DNA of 64,000 bases. Source: JAWPMV01 sp039819665 (GTDB lineage: Bacteria > Bacteroidota > Bacteroidia > J057). Position 1 is the stretch's first letter, and each line of letters begins with the position of its first letter. Below the pieces are notes generated by a model. The model searched no databases and was not told where the DNA came from. It saw only the letters and a list, made by a program, of their open reading frames with translations. The position numbers and the translations under genes were made by a program. The stretch is from the NCBI GenBank assembly GCA_039819665.1, contig JBCBRM010000029.1, forward strand, positions 45,418 to 109,417, written 5' to 3'. Of the stretch, positions 60,763 to 64,000 are shown piece by piece.

Positions 60763-61995
60763 ATGGATATTCAAACTTACGAACTCGACAACGGACTACG
60801 GGTCCTCTATAAATACATACCGTATACGCGCACGGTCCACTGCGGATATGTGATCAATACGGGTAGCAGGGATGATACAGAAGGTAGAATGGGCATCGCT
60901 CATTTTATCGAACACATGATTTTTAAAGGAACTGCTAAGCGTAAAACCTTCCATATCCTCAATTATCTGGAATCAGTAGGAGGCGACCTCAATGCTTACA
61001 CCAGCAAAGAAAAGATATGCCTTTATGCTTCCCTGATGTCTGATTATTTTGATCGGGCCTGTGAATTGCTGACGGATATTACCTTTCATTCCACTTTCCC
61101 CGAAAAAGAGATCAATAAAGAAAAGCAGGTCATTTCAGAGGAAATTGATATGTATAGAAATTCTCCGGATGAAGCCATATTTGAGGATTTCGATGAGTTG
61201 ATTTTCCCCAAGCATACGCTGGGTCATCCGATTTTGGGAACCAAAAATAGCATCCGCTCTTTTACCCAAGATGTTCTTAAAGATCATCTAAGAAATTCCT
61301 TTGTGCAGGGACAGGTTATTTTTGGGATCGTAGGTAATGTGAAACCAAAGCAAGTGGAGCGGATGATCGATAAATATCTTCGTCCCTTGGAATTGCCAAG
61401 TGGAGAGGTAAAAAGATTAAGCCCCATTCTCGCTCCGATCCGCGAAAAGAAAGTAAAGATTGAGACTGACCAGGCACATACCATTATTGGTGGGAGAGCC
61501 TATGCGTTGCGTAAAGAACTCTACGTTCCTTTCCTCTTGCTCAATAATATGCTCGGTGGACCTGCGATGAACTCTCGACTCAATTTGAATATCCGGGAGA
61601 AATACGGACTGAGCTATAATATCAATTCTTTTTATTCTCCTTATCTGGACTCTGGCATGTGGGGAATTTATTTCGCCTGTGAAGACAAAAATATTCAGCG
61701 GATCCGAAAAATGGTCTTCAAAGAATTGAAACAATCGCGGGAAACTCCTTTAGGAAGCTTGCGATTGAGTCAGGCGAAAAAACAATTGGCCGGGCAATTG
61801 ACCCTGGGATATGAAAATCTGCTGACCCAAATGCTGGGAATGTCCAATGATTTACTAGACTTTGGCAAGCTTACTTCTTTCTCCGATTTTCTCAAAACCA
61901 TCAATGAAGTAAGCGCAAGAGAAATCATGGATGCAGCTAATGAAGTCTTCCAGGAAGATAGCCTGAGTGAAATCAGTTATAGGAAGCTGGCATAG
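60763..61995 (+). CDS. M16-family (insulinase-like) processing peptidase
   Basis: A 410-residue protein from the ATG at 60763 (the GTG at 60745 adds six residues). The inverse zinc motif is HFIEH in MGIAHFIEHMIFKGTAKR, with the distal glutamates in EINKEKQVISEEIDMY. The second half contains the M16_C domain (LNLNIREKYGLSYNINSFYS). It is a single-unit M16 protein like YmxG/PqqF-type members. No signal peptide is visible, so it is probably cytoplasmic. TTATTTTG at 60740 resembles a -7 element. The gene precedes sbcD by 89 bp on the same strand, but a separate promoter is likely. Confidence 0.9.
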   Translation: MDIQTYELDNGLRVLYKYIPYTRTVHCGYVINTGSRDDTEGRMGIAHFIEHMIFKGTAKRKTFHILNYLESVGGDLNAYTSKEKICLYASLMSDYFDRACELLTDITFHSTFPEKEINKEKQVISEEIDMYRNSPDEAIFEDFDELIFPKHTLGHPILGTKNSIRSFTQDVLKDHLRNSFVQGQVIFGIVGNVKPKQVERMIDKYLRPLELPSGEVKRLSPILAPIREKKVKIETDQAHTIIGGRAYALRKELYVPFLLLNNMLGGPAMNSRLNLNIREKYGLSYNINSFYSPYLDSGMWGIYFACEDKNIQRIRKMVFKELKQSRETPLGSLRLSQAKKQLAGQLTLGYENLLTQMLGMSNDLLDFGKLTSFSDFLKTINEVSAREIMDAANEVFQEDSLSEISYRKLA

Positions 61996-62084
61996 TTCTT
62001 TCCTGTGAAATTATTCCGAAGGTAACTTATCCACATTTTTTTCCACAGGCATCTTTGGAAAATGGCATTTAGCTATTTTGCTGT

Positions 62085-63305
62085 ATGAAAATATTGCATA
62101 CGGCAGATTGGCACTTGGGAAAACGGCTCGATCATGTGTCCCGGCTAGAGGAACAAAAAGAAGTTCTGAAAGAAATTTGTGAGATCGCAGAACGCGAAGA
62201 AGTGGATGCAGTGCTCATTGCAGGGGATCTTTTCGATCAAATCAATCCCTCTATAGAGGCCCTTGAACTTTTCTATCGAAGCCTCAAACGCCTGGCAAAT
62301 GATGGGCAGCGAGCAGTTGTAGGTATTGCTGGAAACCATGATTCTCCAGATCGGATCGAAGCGCCCGTTCCTTTGGCCCAGGAGTGCGGCATCATCCTGA
62401 CCGGCTATCCCAATAGTAAAATTCGACCCTTTGCCTTGCCCGATGGAATCGAAATATTGCAAAGTGATAAAGGATTCATAGAATTAAAGCTTCCCAAGCA
62501 GGAACGTCCTCTCCGTTTGTTACTCACTCCCTATGCAAATGAAGTCCGACTGAAAAAATATCTGGGCCATGAAAAGGCAGAGGATAGCCTTCGACAAATT
62601 CTTTCGGAACACTGGGCAGAACTAGCAAAAAAATACTGTGACGATCAGGGAATAAATATCCTGATGACACATTTATTTATGATTCGCAAAGGTCAGGAAA
62701 AACCCGAGGAACCTGACGATGAAAAACCAATCCTAACGATTGGAGGTGCACAGGAAATCTTTACAGCCAATCTTCCCAAAGAAATTCAGTACGTCGCTTT
62801 GGGGCATTTGCACCGTCAACAATATGTCCAGAAGGAACCTTATCCAGTAGTCTATTCCAGCAGTCCCCTCGCCTACTCCATGAGTGAAGCTGGGCAGGAA
62901 AAATACGTGATGTTGGTGGATTTTGATGATAAGGGAATTGCAAACTGCGAACGCATCGCTTTGACTAAAGGAAGAACACTCCTCAGGCATACTTCAGAGA
63001 GTACAGAAGCAGCAATAGAATGGCTTCAAGAACATCCGAATAGCTGGGTAGAATTGACCCTGATTTCGGATGAATATTTGAATGCAGATCAGCGAAAGGC
63101 CCTTCATGCCAGCCACGATGGGATTATCTCCATTATTCCCCGAATCGCAAATCCCGAATTGGGAATGAACAAAGGTATAGAGGTCGATTTGTCTAAAGAT
63201 ATCAAGGAGCTTTTCACAGACTATTTTCAATACAAGCACGATCAGGCACCCAATGAACGCATCCTCGGTTTGTTGAAAGAAGTGTTGGCAGAGGACGAAG
63301 AATAA
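62085..63305 (+). CDS. sbcD: Exonuclease SbcCD subunit D
   Basis: A 406-residue calcineurin-like nuclease. All metal-binding motifs are present: HTADWHLGKRLD near the N-terminus, IAGDLFDQINPS, GIAGNHDSPDR, ILMTHLFM and VALGHLHRQQY. The C-terminal part is the SbcD cap and SbcC-binding region. With SbcC it forms the Mre11-Rad50-like complex that cleaves hairpins and processes double-strand ends. It is followed by sbcC 11 bp downstream. TTTG at 62054 and TATTTTG at 62074 resemble promoter boxes. Confidence 0.95.
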   Translation: MKILHTADWHLGKRLDHVSRLEEQKEVLKEICEIAEREEVDAVLIAGDLFDQINPSIEALELFYRSLKRLANDGQRAVVGIAGNHDSPDRIEAPVPLAQECGIILTGYPNSKIRPFALPDGIEILQSDKGFIELKLPKQERPLRLLLTPYANEVRLKKYLGHEKAEDSLRQILSEHWAELAKKYCDDQGINILMTHLFMIRKGQEKPEEPDDEKPILTIGGAQEIFTANLPKEIQYVALGHLHRQQYVQKEPYPVVYSSSPLAYSMSEAGQEKYVMLVDFDDKGIANCERIALTKGRTLLRHTSESTEAAIEWLQEHPNSWVELTLISDEYLNADQRKALHASHDGIISIIPRIANPELGMNKGIEVDLSKDIKELFTDYFQYKHDQAPNERILGLLKEVLAEDEE

Positions 63306-63316
63306 TTCTAATTGAT

Positions 63317-64000
63317 ATGGTTCCCATTCATCTAAAAATAGAAGGCCTTTACTCCTATCAGGGCATGCAGGAAGTTGACTTCACTCAACTTACCCAGGCA
63401 CAGATATTCGGAATATTTGGTGCGACAGGTTCCGGTAAATCGTCCATACTAGAAGCCATCACCTTTGCCCTGTATGGTCAATCCAGTCGCCTCAACCAGC
63501 AGGACAAAAGAGGCTACAATATGATGAACCTGAAATCAAAAAGACTATACATAGAATTTGATTTCAGTCATGGAGAAAAGCGCTATAAATTTTCCGTAGA
63601 AGGCAAGAGAAATTCCAAACGATTTGAGCAAGTCGGAACCATGGAACGCAAGGTATATGAGTATGCAGGCAAACAGCTCATTCCCTCTAAGCATGTAAAT
63701 GCCGAAGAGATTACTGGCCTTTCTTACGAAAACTTTTGCCGGACCATCATCATTCCACAAGGAAAGTTTCAGGAGTTTCTACAATTGACAGAAACCGAAC
63801 GGACCCGCATGCTCAAAGAGATTTTCAAGTTGGAAAAGTTTGAGCTGTACCGGAAAACAGTCTCTTTAGACAGTAAAAATAAAGAGAACATCACTCGGCA
63901 GGAAACCCTCTTATTACAATTGGAAAATATCACAGATGAAGCTCTTCGCAATTTGCAAACGCAAACAAAAGAGCTTGAAGATCAGTTACAAAGAGAAAAA
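63317..64000 (+). CDS. sbcC: Exonuclease SbcCD subunit C, N-terminal part (truncated by window edge)
   Basis: 228 codons are visible. The N-terminal lobe has strand sequence VPIHLKIEGLYSYQGMQEVDF, the Walker A motif FGATGSGKSSILEAI, then the Q-loop RTIIIPQGKFQEFL. The coiled coil begins after about residue 160 (ERTRMLKEIFKLEKFELYRK). SbcC is the Rad50-like ATPase that controls SbcD. The remainder, including the zinc hook and the C-terminal head, lies beyond the window. It starts 11 bp after sbcD. Confidence 0.93.
   Translation, partial: MVPIHLKIEGLYSYQGMQEVDFTQLTQAQIFGIFGATGSGKSSILEAITFALYGQSSRLNQQDKRGYNMMNLKSKRLYIEFDFSHGEKRYKFSVEGKRNSKRFEQVGTMERKVYEYAGKQLIPSKHVNAEEITGLSYENFCRTIIIPQGKFQEFLQLTETERTRMLKEIFKLEKFELYRKTVSLDSKNKENITRQETLLLQLENITDEALRNLQTQTKELEDQLQREK

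Noticed and set aside
1..64000. General enrichment of the 6-mer TTCGCA/TGCGAA alone
   Set aside because: About 30 copies were found by eye, close to the number expected from base composition; only the paired, spaced arrangement stands out.
1..64000. CRISPR arrays, tRNA or rRNA genes, insertion sequences and prophage genes
   Set aside because: Intergenic regions were read for regular spacers, cloverleaf-like repeats, transposase-like proteins and phage proteins; none were found.

Overview
The window is a chromosomal segment of a member of the Bacteroidota, most likely a marine, Saprospiria-like bacterium (Lewinellaceae/Saprospiraceae type). The evidence is PorZ and a type IX secretion (T9SS) C-terminal sorting domain, a SusC-style TonB-dependent receptor with a carboxypeptidase-regulatory N-domain, DUF6728 and DUF5690 proteins, an ECF sigma/anti-sigma/outer-membrane-protein operon, TTTG/TAnnTTTG promoter boxes, and a near absence of Shine-Dalgarno sequences. 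I see no rRNA, tRNA, CRISPR array, insertion sequence or prophage. Most of the window looks like ordinary chromosome with several lineage-specific cassettes.

Layout. 1-1989 (minus): kleisin-like, MksE-like and SMC-type ATPase genes, overlapping, in the order of MksFEB/JetABC condensins; the ATPase runs off the left edge. 2048-7715: DUF6728 protein, a large helical protein of unknown role, mgtE, an ABC ATPase, an AlkB-like dioxygenase and a lipoprotein. 7743-13435: porZ and recO, with small genes between them, then a TetR regulator with a perfect inverted-repeat operator. 13587-17271: a metallopeptidase-like lipoprotein, a DUF1266 protein and a GT-C-like membrane protein. 17274-25070 (minus): a three-gene cassette encoding an SF1 helicase with a C-terminal nuclease domain, a TerB-like protein and a 1030-residue protein with collagen-like glycine-rich segments. 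It has its own promoter box just after the terminator of the upstream operon, and it is the best candidate here for an undescribed system.

25172-27558 (minus): ECF sigma, anti-sigma and beta-barrel operon. 27772-39825: transporters (PiT-like, DUF5690 MFS, Na/Pi, chromate), a carboxylesterase, a lipoprotein methyltransferase, an esterase-TPR protein, divergent membrane-bound LuxR- and LytTR-type regulators, and an ankyrin protein. 40121-47175 (minus): a T9SS cargo protein built from two near-identical halves (with an assembly gap in one), its neighbouring TonB-dependent receptor and an orphan PhoB-type response regulator. 11-bp-period direct repeats sit in the receptor promoter, which suggests the regulator controls this locus.

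47375-53599: a small membrane protein, a lysine-ketoglutarate-reductase-like enzyme, then an overlapping trio of PrcB-domain lipoprotein, M48 protease and membrane-anchored spermidine-synthase-like protein. 53642-54011 holds a cluster of REP-like intergenic repeats. 54098-60571: a cation/proton antiporter, a membrane M28 peptidase, and a tight pair of MscS-like channel and large P-loop ATPase. 60763-64000: an M16 peptidase and sbcD-sbcC, with sbcC cut by the right edge.

A palindrome, TTCGCA-N3-TGCGAA, occurs three times perfectly and several more times with one mismatch, mostly inside unrelated coding sequences; it may be a genome-wide iterated motif. All family assignments come from reading motifs by eye; no database search was run.
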